NCBI GenBank assembly: GCA_009760855.2
Contig: WPIO01000052.1
Coordinates: 1,891,501 to 1,955,500 of the forward strand
Source: Cristatella mucedo
Lineage: Eukaryota > Bryozoa > Phylactolaemata > Cristatellidae
DNA length: 64,000 bases
Reading direction: 5' to 3'
Within the stretch, counting starts at the first letter, position 1. Each line of letters opens with the position of its first letter. Below, piece after piece: positions 22,076-31,004 of the stretch. Under the pieces are notes generated by a model that was not told the DNA's origin, ran no database searches, and saw only the letters and a list, made by a program, of their open reading frames with translations. The position numbers and the translations under genes were made by a program.

Positions 22076-22633
22076 ATGGATCAAGATGAAGTCGCTTCTT
22101 TGAGAGAACGTGTCAATGAATTAATATCTTACAATGCTTTTGCACGTAAGTTTTTGTGGAATGAAAGTCGTGGGCGTATTTCTAGAGGAGAAGAAGCTGG
22201 AGTGATAACAGTTGGTGGTTATAGACAAATAAAAATTGATGGAAAATCGTACCTTGCTCATAGATTAGCATGGTTGATTGTAACTGGTATACTACATTTG
22301 GATAAGATTGATGACATTAATAATGATAAACTAAATAATTCCTTTAATAATTTACGTGAAGCGAATTGCGGTGAAAATCAAAGAAATAAAAGAAAACTAA
22401 AAAATGATACTTTTGGTTTTATTGGGGTGTGTTGGAGTGAACGTTCAAAAAAGTGGATGTCACGAGTAGAAGTAAATACAGTTTCTTATTATATTGGTTT
22501 ATTTGAGGATATAGAGGAAGCAGCTGTTGCTAGGGACATGGAAGCCATACATTTGCATCTCCAATTTGCAAAACTTAATTTTAGTTATACTTTAACAGAA
22601 GATAATAAAATAGTTCGTCACACTGACTTTTAG
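22076..22633 (+). CDS. HNH/AP2-type homing-endonuclease-like protein, His lost
   Basis: 185 residues. Residues 46-110 follow the HNH_3 pattern (GGYRQIKIDGKSYLAHRLAW, then a KIDDINND block and NNLREA, then NQRNK). Residues 110-165 follow an AP2-like DNA-binding domain (GFIGVCWSERSKKWMSRV, then YYIGLFEDIEEAA). In active members the first segment reads DHIN with a catalytic histidine; here residues 79-80 are DD, and the DNR of the second turn is NNS. Catalysis is therefore probably lost although DNA binding may persist. Such genes are common passengers in phages and large DNA viruses. It diverges from the PLA2 gene and overlaps the end of the convergent 105-residue gene by four bases. Confidence 0.75.
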   Translation: MDQDEVASLRERVNELISYNAFARKFLWNESRGRISRGEEAGVITVGGYRQIKIDGKSYLAHRLAWLIVTGILHLDKIDDINNDKLNNSFNNLREANCGENQRNKRKLKNDTFGFIGVCWSERSKKWMSRVEVNTVSYYIGLFEDIEEAAVARDMEAIHLHLQFAKLNFSYTLTEDNKIVRHTDF

Positions 22634-22947
22634 TTCTTACATCTTCGTTTGAGATCATCTCTAAGTTTAATCATTTCGTTATATATTTCCTCTTGACTCT
22701 TACCTTGTGCAAAAAGATTACTCAATAGCATCGCACTCTCAGCCTTATAGTCACATGTTTTACGACCACGAACAGTAGAAGCTTCTACCTTTCTTATGTC
22801 TCTTTTTAAATCTTCACTATAATTAACACCTCCTTTTTCTACAAGCTCTCTTCCCTTATTAAGATAAGTTAATCTTTTTTTGACTTCTGAATTCTGTACT
22901 TTATCACTTAGATCTATATCAACCCCTTTTTCAAGTAGTTCTATCAT
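22630..22947 (-). CDS. Unknown charged protein
   Basis: 105 residues, intact, not recognised. It is highly charged and helical, with a basic segment around EDLKRDIRKVEASTVRGRK and a C-terminal helix ending KLRDDLKRRCKN. No membrane segment. It follows the pX-like gene by six bases on the same strand, so it may be co-transcribed with it. A small DNA-binding or virion-core role would suit the charge, but this is a guess. Confidence 0.55.
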   Translation of the reverse strand: MIELLEKGVDIDLSDKVQNSEVKKRLTYLNKGRELVEKGGVNYSEDLKRDIRKVEASTVRGRKTCDYKAESAMLLSNLFAQGKSQEEIYNEMIKLRDDLKRRCKN

Positions 22948-22953
22948 GTTTTT

Positions 22954-23728
22954 CTAGTCTACAATAGCATTATTTAATCTTTCTTTTTGTAGTGTCAAAG
23001 CACTCATTATCTCTTCGTGAGTATTCATTTTAGGTGCTCTAGCAGTATACATTGCTTCATCTATTTTTTTTATCAATCCTGCAACTGCTACAGTTATTGA
23101 AACTGCTAAACCAACAGTTCCTATTATACTTGCTATGCTAGCGATGATGGCTGGAATAGCAGGTAAAAAGCCTCCTCTCATTTCAAGAAAGTTCTTCTTC
23201 CAAGCTATCGGATCAAGTTGAGTTGCATCCCAAGAAACTTCTTCTCCAAACGTTTCAGATAAAAACTTACTAGGATCTAAATACCAATCACTGGTTGCTT
23301 TTTCAGCTTCTAATAATATCTCATTAATGTAGAAACCTACTTCCAAACTTGCAACCATTTTTGAGATTCCTTCTTTTTTATCTGACATTGTTTTCCAGAA
23401 GATCTGTCCATACTTACCAGAAGATATATCATCAACAATTTCTTTTATAAGCAAAACCAAGATCTACTATTCCTGTTACTCCTGATAGAAATCCTCCTAG
23501 AGCTTTTGTAGCTGTTCCGATGATCTTGAAGGATTGTCATACTTTTGGAGCGATCTTTGCGACCTTGTTTGAGGCCTGTAAGGACAGCTTCATAGCAAAT
23601 TTAGGTACTATTTTTATAACTGCTTTAGAACCTACTTCTGTAGCTGTTGTAATACCTGAAACCACTTCCTTAGTTGTATCAACGCCTTCTTTTATACTAT
23701 CAACACCTTTTCCTTTTTTATTCTTCAT
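22954..23728 (-). pseudogene. Adenovirus pX-like membrane/core protein, broken frame
   Basis: The C-terminal open part (22954-23460) contains MRGGFLPAIPAIIASIASII and a following hydrophobic stretch up to AVAGLIKK. This closely resembles the GG(F/I)LP-plus-hydrophobic core of adenovirus precursor pX, which adintoviruses also carry. The N-terminal part begins at an ATG at 23728 (MKNKKGKG...) and is alanine/lysine/threonine-rich. An in-frame TGA near 23537 and a frameshift near 23445-23455 separate the two parts, while the reading between them stays protein-like. The original gene was thus one ORF of about 255 codons. In adenovirus the product is a small core protein packaged with DNA; function here is inferred. 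Confidence 0.6.
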
Positions 23729-23741
23729 ATATTATAAGTGA

Positions 23742-24603
23742 ATGGAAAAAGTTAGAAGGATTAATGGTTCTATTTACAGTGATCTTTACGCTAACGGAAA
23801 TAGAGTAACCAACTTAGAATACCCTCTTAATGATGGTAATGCAATAAATTTGAGCTATGATTTTAGTTCAAACTTTGGAGGAAGTGTTGCTACAAATGTT
23901 ATAGGCGACTTAGCAACCGTTTCAAGTATGTCAGGGTTCTTTTCAAAGACTAATGGAAAGATGTTGTCACAGTTGAATTGTAAAAATGTTTTTGGTATAT
24001 CAGGAAACTCTGCTGATGGAACTGTATACAGTGATTTAAGACCTTATAAAGTGATTAACTATGGACTCTTAAAAAATACGACTCAAGTGTTTCAAGGTAA
24101 AGCAAATACAAGTATGAATATGGGAAATAAGAATATTATCAATGTAAAAGACTGATACTGTAACAAAACAATATATAGATGATAATAAACAAATATCGTT
24201 TAGGTATTTTGGAGCAGGCTCTGGTACTTATCCAAACGTATTTTATCTTGATATGCTTGGTTTAAGTATTACTGCTAACGGTAGCACAGGAAACAAATTT
24301 CAAACACAACTTACACCGGGTGATAAGCCTATTGTAGCAACCACTGGAGATGTTGTTGCGTACATGATTAATCTTAAAACATTCTTTCCCGGTGTATTAC
24401 CTAACGTTAAAATGGTAAGTTGTATTATGTTTGCAACTGACAAAACAAAGTCTTACATAGAGTTATCTACTGATAATACTTATGGAGTTAGTGGTACTTT
24501 AGTTTTAATAATTAACACTGATGGAACATGTAGATATGCTATAGATAAATTTACTGTTGCAAGTGGAATAACTTACATTGATTTTCTTTTTACTATTGTA
24601 TAG
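23742..24603 (+). pseudogene. Fibre-like gene 1 (phage-tail-type repeats), frameshifted
   Basis: First of three tandem paralogues. The N-terminal part has the tail-fibre repeat pattern (YANGNRVTNLEYPLNDGNAI; later MNMGNKNIINV), a D/N-rich beta pattern typical of trimeric fibre shafts. The C-terminal part, from about 24253, ends in a beta-rich head-like domain closing in FLFTIV. A single frameshift near 24150 separates the shaft from the segment TVTKQYIDDNKQ and the head. The start ATG is 14 bases from the divergent pX-like start, so the two share a promoter region. Host-receptor binding is the usual role of fibres, inferred here. Confidence 0.65.
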
Positions 24604-24605
24604 AA

Positions 24606-25480
24606 ATGTTTAGACCTAAAAGAAGAGGAATTGGTATAACAAATTACATTAAAAAAAGTGGTGATGTACTTACAGGTAGTTTAAGTATGAATGGAAATTT
24701 GATAAAGGATTTAGGTGATCCTGTTGATCTTGGAGATGCTGTAAATAGAAAGTATATATATATACCAATTTCGTTACAAAAGTATCAAGAGGAACTACTG
24801 CTGATGGAGATATCGATATGAAAAACAATAAGTTGATAGAACTAGCAAACCCTGTAAACCCTAGCGATGCTGCAACTAAAGACTATGCAGATAGTAAATT
24901 ATCGAAGACTGGCGGAACTATTAATGGAACACTAACTGTAAATGGGAATGTAAGTGTCGGTGGCCCTCCTATTTCTGATAATGATATTCCAAATAAATCC
25001 TATATGGACTCTAACTTCCTTAAACTAACAGGTGGAGTTATCAATGGAAATTTAGATATGAATGGATACTCTATCTTCTTATAAAACGATCCTGTTAATC
25101 CTACAGATGGTGTAAACTTTAGCTATCTAAATAGAATATCAGATGGAAATATTACTGTAATACGTTTTAGAGCAACAGTTGATGGGTCTTTAACAACATC
25201 TTTATATGGGAAAACAAGTAACGGTCGTTGGATCTCTACTTTAGCTGACACTACCATACCAAGAGGTTTGTTTGTTGTTACAACATTGTATGAGTATACA
25301 CCTGGAAAAAAGGCATACTACAACCTCTACCAGAAACATTAGTTCCATTACAAGATCAGTTATATGGTGGGTATGTACTTGATGCAAATAAAAAATCTTG
25401 TTCAATCGTCGACTTTTATATCTGGTTCAAACTTATTTGATAAAGAATTAAATATCTTTGTTTATATAGCAACAACGTAA
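24606..25480 (+). pseudogene. Fibre-like gene 2, multiple breaks
   Basis: Starts two bases after the stop of gene 1 with MFRPKRRG, then KKSGDVLTGSLSMNGNLIKD and several shaft repeats (LANPVNPSDAATKDYADSKL; LTGGVINGNLDMNGYSIFL). Breaks: a frameshift in the (TA)n stretch near 24757, an in-frame TAA at 25082-25084, a frameshift in the A-run near 25306, and another near 25420. The head region ends NIFVYIATT. These repeats match the 'G(x)MxGxLxMNGNxIxNLxxPxxxxDAxxKxYxD' pattern of phage tail fibres. The gene is dead as written. Confidence 0.65.
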
Positions 25481-25481
25481 A

Positions 25482-26462
25482 ATGCTTAGCAGAAGATTAT
25501 TAGAAATGAATGGAACTCTAAATCTTGGTAAAAATAGAATAGCAAATGTTGGTTCTACTATTAGTGACTCTGACGCTGTAAGTAAAACCTTTTCAGATAA
25601 TAATTATATTAGAAAAGACTCTGATGATGTTGTAAGAGGAGATTTATCTTCTAAGTCAAAAAAATATGTAAATGTTAGTTATCCAGTTAATGGAAAAGAT
25701 TTATCTACAAAACAGTATCTTGATACAAAGATTGGAACAGAAGGTGGTCAAGTAATACAGGGAAATCTAGAGGTAGATAGATTATTTGCCAATAACACAA
25801 CTGACTGTTCATACACAAGAGAAAGAGCTTATTCATAGTTTCTAAGAACAAATAGACTGTTCAACCACGAGTCATTAATATTAGAAGGACAAATAGGAAC
25901 AAAAAGTGTTATTAACTTATCTAACAACACTACTGACGCAACCTTAGCAAAACTATCTGACATTAACTTAAAAAAGCCACTATACTCAAAGATAACACTA
26001 AAAATAAGAGATTTAAATAGAATAAATAATGAAAATACTAACATTGTTAATGATGATACTTATTACAATGTTTATGGGAGAACAGCTGAAAATAAATCAT
26101 TTGTTCTAAAAGACGATAACATGACTAGAATACCTTATAGAACTATTACATCAACAATATCTATAACAGTGGAAAAGTTGTCTACAGAATATGATAATAT
26201 AATTACTAACTGCTATCATAGATTCTACTCACCCAACTTTCTTCCTTCTAATTTACTTAATATACCTTATTCAGGTGTTGAAGGTGATTACATGTTGACT
26301 TTAAGTAATTCTATAAAAAACCTTGTTATCATTGAAGAAATGAATAAAAAAGTAATAACATTCGATCTTAGTTATCCTGTTCTATCTTACGCAGGATTTA
26401 GAACACCTAGTCCTTTAGATGTTATTGAGATTAGTTTAGTTAAACAAGTTAGAATACAGTGA
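25482..26462 (+). pseudogene. Fibre-like gene 3, one in-frame stop
   Basis: Begins one base after the gene 2 stop. The shaft part carries MNGTLNLGKNRIANVGSTIS and ENNYIRKDS-like repeats with STKQYLDTKIG. A single TAG at 25836-25838 interrupts it, after which the same frame continues for 208 codons to the stop at 26462. The distal part is not repetitive and differs from the heads of genes 1 and 2. Total length would be 326 codons. One substitution separates it from an open frame, so this is the least decayed fibre copy. Confidence 0.65.
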
Positions 26463-26522
26463 TATTAAAAAAAATTAACTAACCTAACTAATTTTTATTT
26501 TTGTTTTTTATTTTTTAATAAT

Positions 26523-26861
26523 CTAATAATCAGCAGGATTGAACTCTCCTAGTTTTACAGAATCATAGACTTTAACTTGATCAAGCTTCAATCTAATATT
26601 AAGTCTTTCTTCAGAGTTGTAAGAGTCTTTTGTAACATAACTTCCATCGAGAACTCCAGTAATAGAAAAGTCACTTCCAAATTTATGAACTACATCAGCA
26701 ATAGAACTGAACTTCAACTGTTTATTTTTTTGATCAAAGAATATACTTGGCTTGATACCAAAATCAATTCTAACTCCAATTGTAGACCTTTTACTCAAGT
26801 CATATCCCTTGAAATCAAGTTTCTTAATAGACCTTTCTGCAATGTCTTTAATAGATGGCAT
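26523..26861 (-). CDS. Unknown small protein
   Basis: 112 residues, intact, not recognised. Beta-rich with alternating hydrophobic residues (TIGVRIDFGIKPSIFFD; DFSITGVLDGSYVTKD). No cysteines or membrane segment. It lies convergent to fibre gene 3 and directly downstream of a 42-residue ORF on the same strand. A structural virion role is possible from position only. Confidence 0.5.
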   Translation of the reverse strand: MPSIKDIAERSIKKLDFKGYDLSKRSTIGVRIDFGIKPSIFFDQKNKQLKFSSIADVVHKFGSDFSITGVLDGSYVTKDSYNSEERLNIRLKLDQVKVYDSVKLGEFNPADY

Positions 26862-26882
26862 TATGTCTTCAGTGATGTATAA

Positions 26883-27011
26883 CTACATGTTGTAATATTG
26901 CTTAGCATCTTTTGAAGTCCTCTCTTCAATGTAAACTCGAGCCGGTTTTCCTTTTGGAATTATGACTGAAGCGTTTTCAAGAACTACGAATTTCTTATTT
27001 TGGATTTCCAT
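26883..27011 (-). CDS. Small ORF, 42 residues
   Basis: Starts with MEIQNKKFVVLENASVIIPK and ends with KDAKQYYNM. The start lies two bases after TTTATAGA-A, the element's usual start motif, which is the main reason to call it. Function unknown. Its stop lies 21 bases before the start of the 112-residue gene on the same strand. Confidence 0.5.
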   Translation of the reverse strand: MEIQNKKFVVLENASVIIPKGKPARVYIEERTSKDAKQYYNM

Positions 27012-27039
27012 TTCTATAAAGGTAAATAATTTGTTTAAA

Positions 27040-27276
27040 TCAAATCAATAATTCCATCGTTGTTCCAAAATCAGTTAATTCCATTAGTTTTAAGAAGATT
27101 AGACACCTTTTCCTACAATCTTTCTGATTGAACTTTTGTAATTGAAATGCTTGAAAAGATGGTATATCACCAAAGTAACTTATTACCTCTGGCATTGGTG
27201 GTGCTCCAAAAGAATCAAAGTAAAAACACTTAGGTCCTTCTTTCTTTAATGCAACCCAGTGATATACTGCAAGGTC
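27040..27276 (-). pseudogene. Adenain-type cysteine protease, C-terminal remnant
   Basis: An open stretch of 78 codons without a start. It shows the adenovirus/Polinton protease order: VYHWVALKK (catalytic His in HW), then FYFDSFGAPPMPEVISY (the acidic partner in the FDSFG-PP block) and QKDCRKRCLIFL at the position of the catalytic CGxxCL-FL block. The glycine after the first cysteine is Arg. An in-frame TAA lies directly upstream (27277-27279), next to a tandem ATTCTCCTGT repeat, and the N-terminal part is missing. Intact homologues cleave virion precursors. A deletion here may also have removed capsid genes. Confidence 0.65.
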
Positions 27277-27380
27277 TTATTCTCCTGTATTATTCTCCTG
27301 TATTTTTTTATATATATTTTTCTAGATTACCGACAGAGTATTACTTCGTTGATAGTACGGGAAAACTAAAAGTTAACCTA
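27277..27380. other. Short non-coding gap
   Basis: Holds two copies of ATTCTCCTGT (27279-27302) and a T-rich stretch; possible deletion scar next to the protease remnant. Confidence 0.4.
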
Positions 27381-27821
27381 TTAGTTAGTTATGTACCCTC
27401 CTGAGAAGTATAAATGAACTATTAAAACTATTAACTCTTTTAACTTTGTTGCTTTGTGTTTACCTTTAACAACCGGAAATAATTTAGAAATAGAACAGAT
27501 TGCTTCATGATCTAAACAATGATGTAAAGAAGTAGAACAACATTGTTTTTTTAAGTGTTTCTAAACCAGTAAATACAGTTTAGTTGGTTTTTCTTTTTTA
27601 TAATTAGAATTTATGTTGCAGTACGAACAGATTATACAATGGTTGTTACGAAAAAGACTAGAATCAAATTCAGTTTCTTTCATATCTTTATCACAGATAC
27701 AACATCGTATTTTATATTCGTGCTTTGGCCTTTTTATTTTTTGTTTACAATATGGATGACTTGTTTCAAGGTATTCAACTTCACTAAACGTGCTTAAGCA
27801 TGTATCACAAAATATTTCCAT
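27381..27821 (-). pseudogene. Cysteine-rich (zinc-finger) protein, in-frame TAG
   Basis: The first 86 codons (27561-27821) carry CDTC near residue 5, a C-K pair, CCICDKDM and CIICSYC, consistent with two zinc knuckles. A TAG at 27561-27563 interrupts the frame, after which it stays open for 59 more codons to 27381 with further Cys/His (QCC, LHHC, DHEAIC). Either a short 86-residue protein or a 146-codon gene with one nonsense change. It is divergent from the integrase; the two ATGs are only 10 bases apart around the palindrome TCTATAGA. A DNA-binding or regulatory role is plausible but unproven. Confidence 0.6.
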
Positions 27822-27831
27822 TCTCTATAGA

Positions 27832-28695
27832 ATGTCGTTCTTAACTCTAAATGAAAGAAAAAAAGAAGGTAAATTCAATCCTGACTCAGATATAAGTCAA
27901 GTATTCAAACCAAGACCTAAGAAAATTCCACAGGGTTTCTTTAATATTGTTGAGCCTAATGAAAATCACCAAGCAGACATTTTGTATATGCCTAATGATT
28001 CTGGATATAAATATGCTTTGAGTGTTATTGATGTTGCTAGTAGATATAAAGAATCAAGACCTCTTAAAACAAAGTCTTCTAAAGAAGTAACAAAGGCAAT
28101 AATAGATATCTACAGTAAAGGTCCTTTGAAGTGGCCAAAGGAAATGACGGTTGATCCTGGGTCAGAGTTTAAAGGTGAGTTTGCTAAAAAAATGAAAAAA
28201 CATGAAACGCAAATAATTGAAGGCACTACTAAAAAGAGTGTTGCATTAGTTGAAAGAATGAATAGAACAGTTGCTGAGAGAGCATTCATTGCTCAGTATG
28301 AAAAAGAATTGAAAAGTATTAATAAAGGAGATTATACTAGAAATAAAGAGTGGGTTGATAATTTACCAAAGATCATTGAGTATCTTAATAATAGTGTTAC
28401 AAGAATGATTGGTGAAGAACCTGCAAAGGCGATAAAAAAAGAAAAGGTAAAACTAAAGAAACCAAAATATCATGGGGAAAAGCTATTAGAACTTGGGACA
28501 AGTGTTAGGTATTTATTAGAACCTGGTGAGGGAGAAGATGAGAAAAGAAGAAGAGCTACAGACCCAATATGGAGTTTAACAAAACATACTATTGTTAGAA
28601 TAATGGTATTAAGAGAACAACCGACTAGATATTTCGTAAATGATGCTAAGAGAAGTTTTGTTAAAGAGGAGTTACAAGTTGTTAGCCAACATTAA
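27832..28695 (+). CDS. Polinton integrase (retroviral rve type)
   Basis: 287 residues, intact. The rve core runs from about 45 to 200 with the catalytic triad D49 (HQADILYM), D108 (VDPGSEFKGEF) and E141 (ALVERMNRT), a DD32E spacing. The C-terminal ~80 residues (GTSVRYLLEPG to VKEELQVV) look like the SH3/chromo-like tail of Polinton integrases. The ATG at 27832 is preferred over an upstream one at 27790 because it follows TCTATAGA and the upstream codons overlap the divergent zinc-finger gene. It joins element ends to host DNA, and the GGGTA duplication fits its action. The 3' end overlaps the convergent 2TM gene by 14 bases. Confidence 0.9.
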   Translation: MSFLTLNERKKEGKFNPDSDISQVFKPRPKKIPQGFFNIVEPNENHQADILYMPNDSGYKYALSVIDVASRYKESRPLKTKSSKEVTKAIIDIYSKGPLKWPKEMTVDPGSEFKGEFAKKMKKHETQIIEGTTKKSVALVERMNRTVAERAFIAQYEKELKSINKGDYTRNKEWVDNLPKIIEYLNNSVTRMIGEEPAKAIKKEKVKLKKPKYHGEKLLELGTSVRYLLEPGEGEDEKRRRATDPIWSLTKHTIVRIMVLREQPTRYFVNDAKRSFVKEELQVVSQH

Positions 28696-29080
28696 TTTTA
28701 GTTTGTGAGTTCCCCAATACAAGTCCTTCAAACTCTTCTTTTGTAATCTCATCATCAGATAAAGCGTTAGTAATCTTTGAGATAATTTGATAATTAGAAC
28801 TTAAAGCATTCCTTTTACGTTTGTCTATTTCTGTAAGCACACCATCAACTGACACAAACATTACAGATAGAGCTGAAAAGAAAGTTACAGCATGGCTAAT
28901 AGATGGTAATACTTGAATATAAGTACTTGAAACAGTTACTCCTAATGCTATTACTATATTTATAAATTTAATTACATATCTAGCTCTTGTTAATTTTATT
29001 AGACATCCCCTAATTTTGTTATTAAATCTAACAGTCTCTTCATATTTTTTAACTGCAAAATCTTTTCTCAAATCTGGCAT
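28682..29080 (-). CDS. Two-transmembrane-helix protein
   Basis: 132 residues, intact, family not recognised. Two hydrophobic helices (about 40-58, FINIVIALGVTVSS region, and 62-82, SHAVTFFSALSVMFVSVDG) are flanked by basic residues, followed by a helical C-terminal part. The layout recalls 2TM SLATT-type membrane proteins, but the similarity is only in layout. The start follows ATATAGAAAAAA. It could modify host membranes or be a virion membrane protein. Confidence 0.55.
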   Translation of the reverse strand: MPDLRKDFAVKKYEETVRFNNKIRGCLIKLTRARYVIKFINIVIALGVTVSSTYIQVLPSISHAVTFFSALSVMFVSVDGVLTEIDKRKRNALSSNYQIISKITNALSDDEITKEEFEGLVLGNSQTKINVG

Positions 29081-29109
29081 TTTTTTCTATATCATTGTAA
29101 ATATTTTTT

Positions 29110-29497
29110 TTAAATCCACCAATCCATAGTCTCTTCAATCAACTCTTCCGGAGGTTCAAAGTCTTTTCCTTGATCTATTTCTTTTTTATTTGTTTTGTTA
29201 GTTCTATTTTTTTAGAGTAAGCTTCTGATTTAATTTTATTTATTTTTTCTATTTTTAAGTCACTGAGAAACTCTTCAAAGATTGACCCATCTCTAACCTT
29301 AGTAAATATGTTTGCAATCTCTGGTTCAGAGTGATTGATTCTTAAAGCCTTATACTCAATAACTAGTTTAACAGCGTTTAGTAATGTTGATCTAATGTCT
29401 TCAATTCTACCCATAGGATATGAACAAATCTTAAAATTTGAATGCTGTTGACCTTGAACTTCATTAGGCAATCCCTACTCCTTGTTTCAATACCCAT
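29110..29497 (-). pseudogene. Unknown protein, frameshifted at both ends
   Basis: An ATG at 29497 directly follows TTATATAGAA, the standard start motif. After about 12 codons the frame must shift into the long open stretch (29175-29471, PNEVQGQQHSN onward). Near 29178-29182 a second shift in an A-run leads into a protein-like, acidic end (EIDQGKDFEPPEELIEETMD) that stops at 29110. Helical and charged. Function unknown. Both breaks are one-base events, one in a homopolymer, so sequencing error is possible. Confidence 0.5.
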
Positions 29498-29534
29498 TTC
29501 TATATAACGTTTATTTTTGTTTTAATTAAATTAA

Positions 29535-30008
29535 TTATGCTGATTGTGCTTCTAGAGCTGCAGCAGTTGCCTTTTGTCTTGCGCTAACACCGTCAGCTAG
29601 ATCAGGAAGAACTGCATAACACTCGTCTTTAACGATTCCAGAGATGTCTGGTTTAACTCCTGAAACTCCTGAAATAACTGTTGAGAGTGTTGGAAGTTGA
29701 GATGCAATCCATGTTGTATAGCCAGAGATCTCAGAAGGATCGTCAAGAAGTGCATCTACTTTAGACCTAACAGTAGATTCAAGATTCGCTGTTACATCAG
29801 TTAAGCCGGCAGTTATAATCTTTTGAGCCTCGATATCACATTCATCGAGATAGAACTTCTTAACTGAATTGTCAGTCATAACTGAAATATCTGAATCAAG
29901 TGTTTGGGAATCGTATGCAGTCATTCTTGACCTAACAAGATAATCAACGTAAGACTTCAGGAGAGTAGCACTAGTAGCAAGATTGGGATCGGTAACGTCG
30001 TTCTGCAT
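29535..30008 (-). CDS. Unknown protein, possible virion component
   Basis: 157 residues, intact. Thr/Ser/Asp/Ala-rich with few charged clusters (TDPNLATSATLLKSYVDYLV; SQLPTLSTVISGVSGVKPDI; SARQKATAAALEAQSA). It looks helical and secreted/virion-like rather than enzymatic. The start follows TTTATATAGGAA. It heads a same-strand run of small genes. I do not recognise the family. Confidence 0.55.
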   Translation of the reverse strand: MQNDVTDPNLATSATLLKSYVDYLVRSRMTAYDSQTLDSDISVMTDNSVKKFYLDECDIEAQKIITAGLTDVTANLESTVRSKVDALLDDPSEISGYTTWIASQLPTLSTVISGVSGVKPDISGIVKDECYAVLPDLADGVSARQKATAAALEAQSA

Positions 30009-30092
30009 TTCCTATATAAAAAAAGAAAATTACGTATATGTAAAAGTGATTAGTTTTTTGTTTTTACATCATCAAATTTTTGATGAAATTTA

Positions 30093-30308
30093 TCAAATGC
30101 TGCAGTATATTTTCTTTCTTTCTTTTTCATTTTTATCATATGCATCACAAACATCTAAAAGAACCCACATCTTTGGTTCGGGTAGTTTAAACATATACTT
30201 ATAAAAATCTTTAGGGATGTATGGTGTGTCATCCTCAAAACCACAAAACTTTTTAGCAATTCTTATAGCATACTCACAGCAAAGAATTCTTGAAACTTTT
30301 TGATCCAT
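30093..30308 (-). CDS. SRIL-family paralogue 1
   Basis: 71 residues. Starts MDQKVSRILCCEYAIRIAKK and continues to a WVLLDVCDAYDKNE block. It belongs to a five-member tandem family in this element whose members share an N-terminal (K/D)(V/I)SRIL(C/S)C motif and a C-terminal (L/V)(L/I)(D/E)(V/I/F)C(D/E/N)xxxK helix. The start follows TTAAATAGGAAG. No known domain. Confidence 0.6.
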   Translation of the reverse strand: MDQKVSRILCCEYAIRIAKKFCGFEDDTPYIPKDFYKYMFKLPEPKMWVLLDVCDAYDKNEKERKKIYCSI

Positions 30309-30323
30309 CTTCCTATTTAAGGT

Positions 30324-30602
30324 TTAAGATTTTTTAATAGAATCTAATTCTCTATTCTCATATATTCTTGTAGCCTCAGATTCTAAATTCATCTTAGATT
30401 TATCAATACTTTCATATTGATTAGCAATCTCAAAAAGTGTGTGAATAAATAATGGGTCTAATTCTTTTAACATTTTATAAGATTTACAATAAAGAACAGA
30501 TTTAGGCCCACACCATCCTAATAGACGAAAACAAATTGAAGATATAATATTACGTACATAACCATTCCCAAGAACCTTTTCAAACTTTTCATCAAAATCC
30601 AT
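30324..30602 (-). CDS. SRIL-family paralogue 2 (divergent)
   Basis: 92 residues. The most diverged member: the N-terminus reads FEKVLGNGYVRNIISSICFR instead of SRILCC, but the layout is kept, with a conserved LDPLFIHTLFEIANQYESID helix in the place of the LLEFCNEYKK block. The start follows TTATATAGGAA directly. It lies 16 bases upstream of paralogue 1. Confidence 0.5.
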   Translation of the reverse strand: MDFDEKFEKVLGNGYVRNIISSICFRLLGWCGPKSVLYCKSYKMLKELDPLFIHTLFEIANQYESIDKSKMNLESEATRIYENRELDSIKKS

Positions 30603-30627
30603 TTCCTATATAAGGTTTAAGAATTGT

Positions 30628-30924
30628 TTAATTCATTTTCCTCTCTCTTAATTTTTTTTCAGCTTTATACTCAAACACACTAACCTTATTAATATAAGAT
30701 TCTGTTCTATCTCCTAAATTTTTTCGATCATATTGATTTTTTTTATACTCATTACAAAACTCTAACAGCGTAGATATTTCGTCTTCACTTAATCTAATAA
30801 CATCTTCATAAAAATATCGTGGAAGAAGACTAGAATACCGATACCTATCTTCAGAGCCACATACAATTTTTGCAATATGTGCAGTATCTCGACAACAAAG
30901 AATCCTTGAAATTTTATACTCCAT
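30628..30924 (-). CDS. SRIL-family paralogue 3
   Basis: 98 residues, MEYKISRILCCRDTAHIAKI at the start, then SEDEISTLLEFCNEYKKNQ and a charged coiled-coil-like end. The start is preceded by TTGTATAGGAGAAAAA. Confidence 0.6.
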   Translation of the reverse strand: MEYKISRILCCRDTAHIAKIVCGSEDRYRYSSLLPRYFYEDVIRLSEDEISTLLEFCNEYKKNQYDRKNLGDRTESYINKVSVFEYKAEKKLRERKMN

Positions 30925-31004
30925 TTTTTCTCCTATACAAGATTTAAAGATGATTAATTCATTTTTTTGTTTTCTAAATTTGTTTTTTTAAATCATTAAT
31001 CCTA

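Noticed and set aside
28682-29080. SLATT-type antiviral effector
   Set aside because: Only the two-helix layout matches; no conserved residues could be checked, so it is kept as an unknown 2TM protein.
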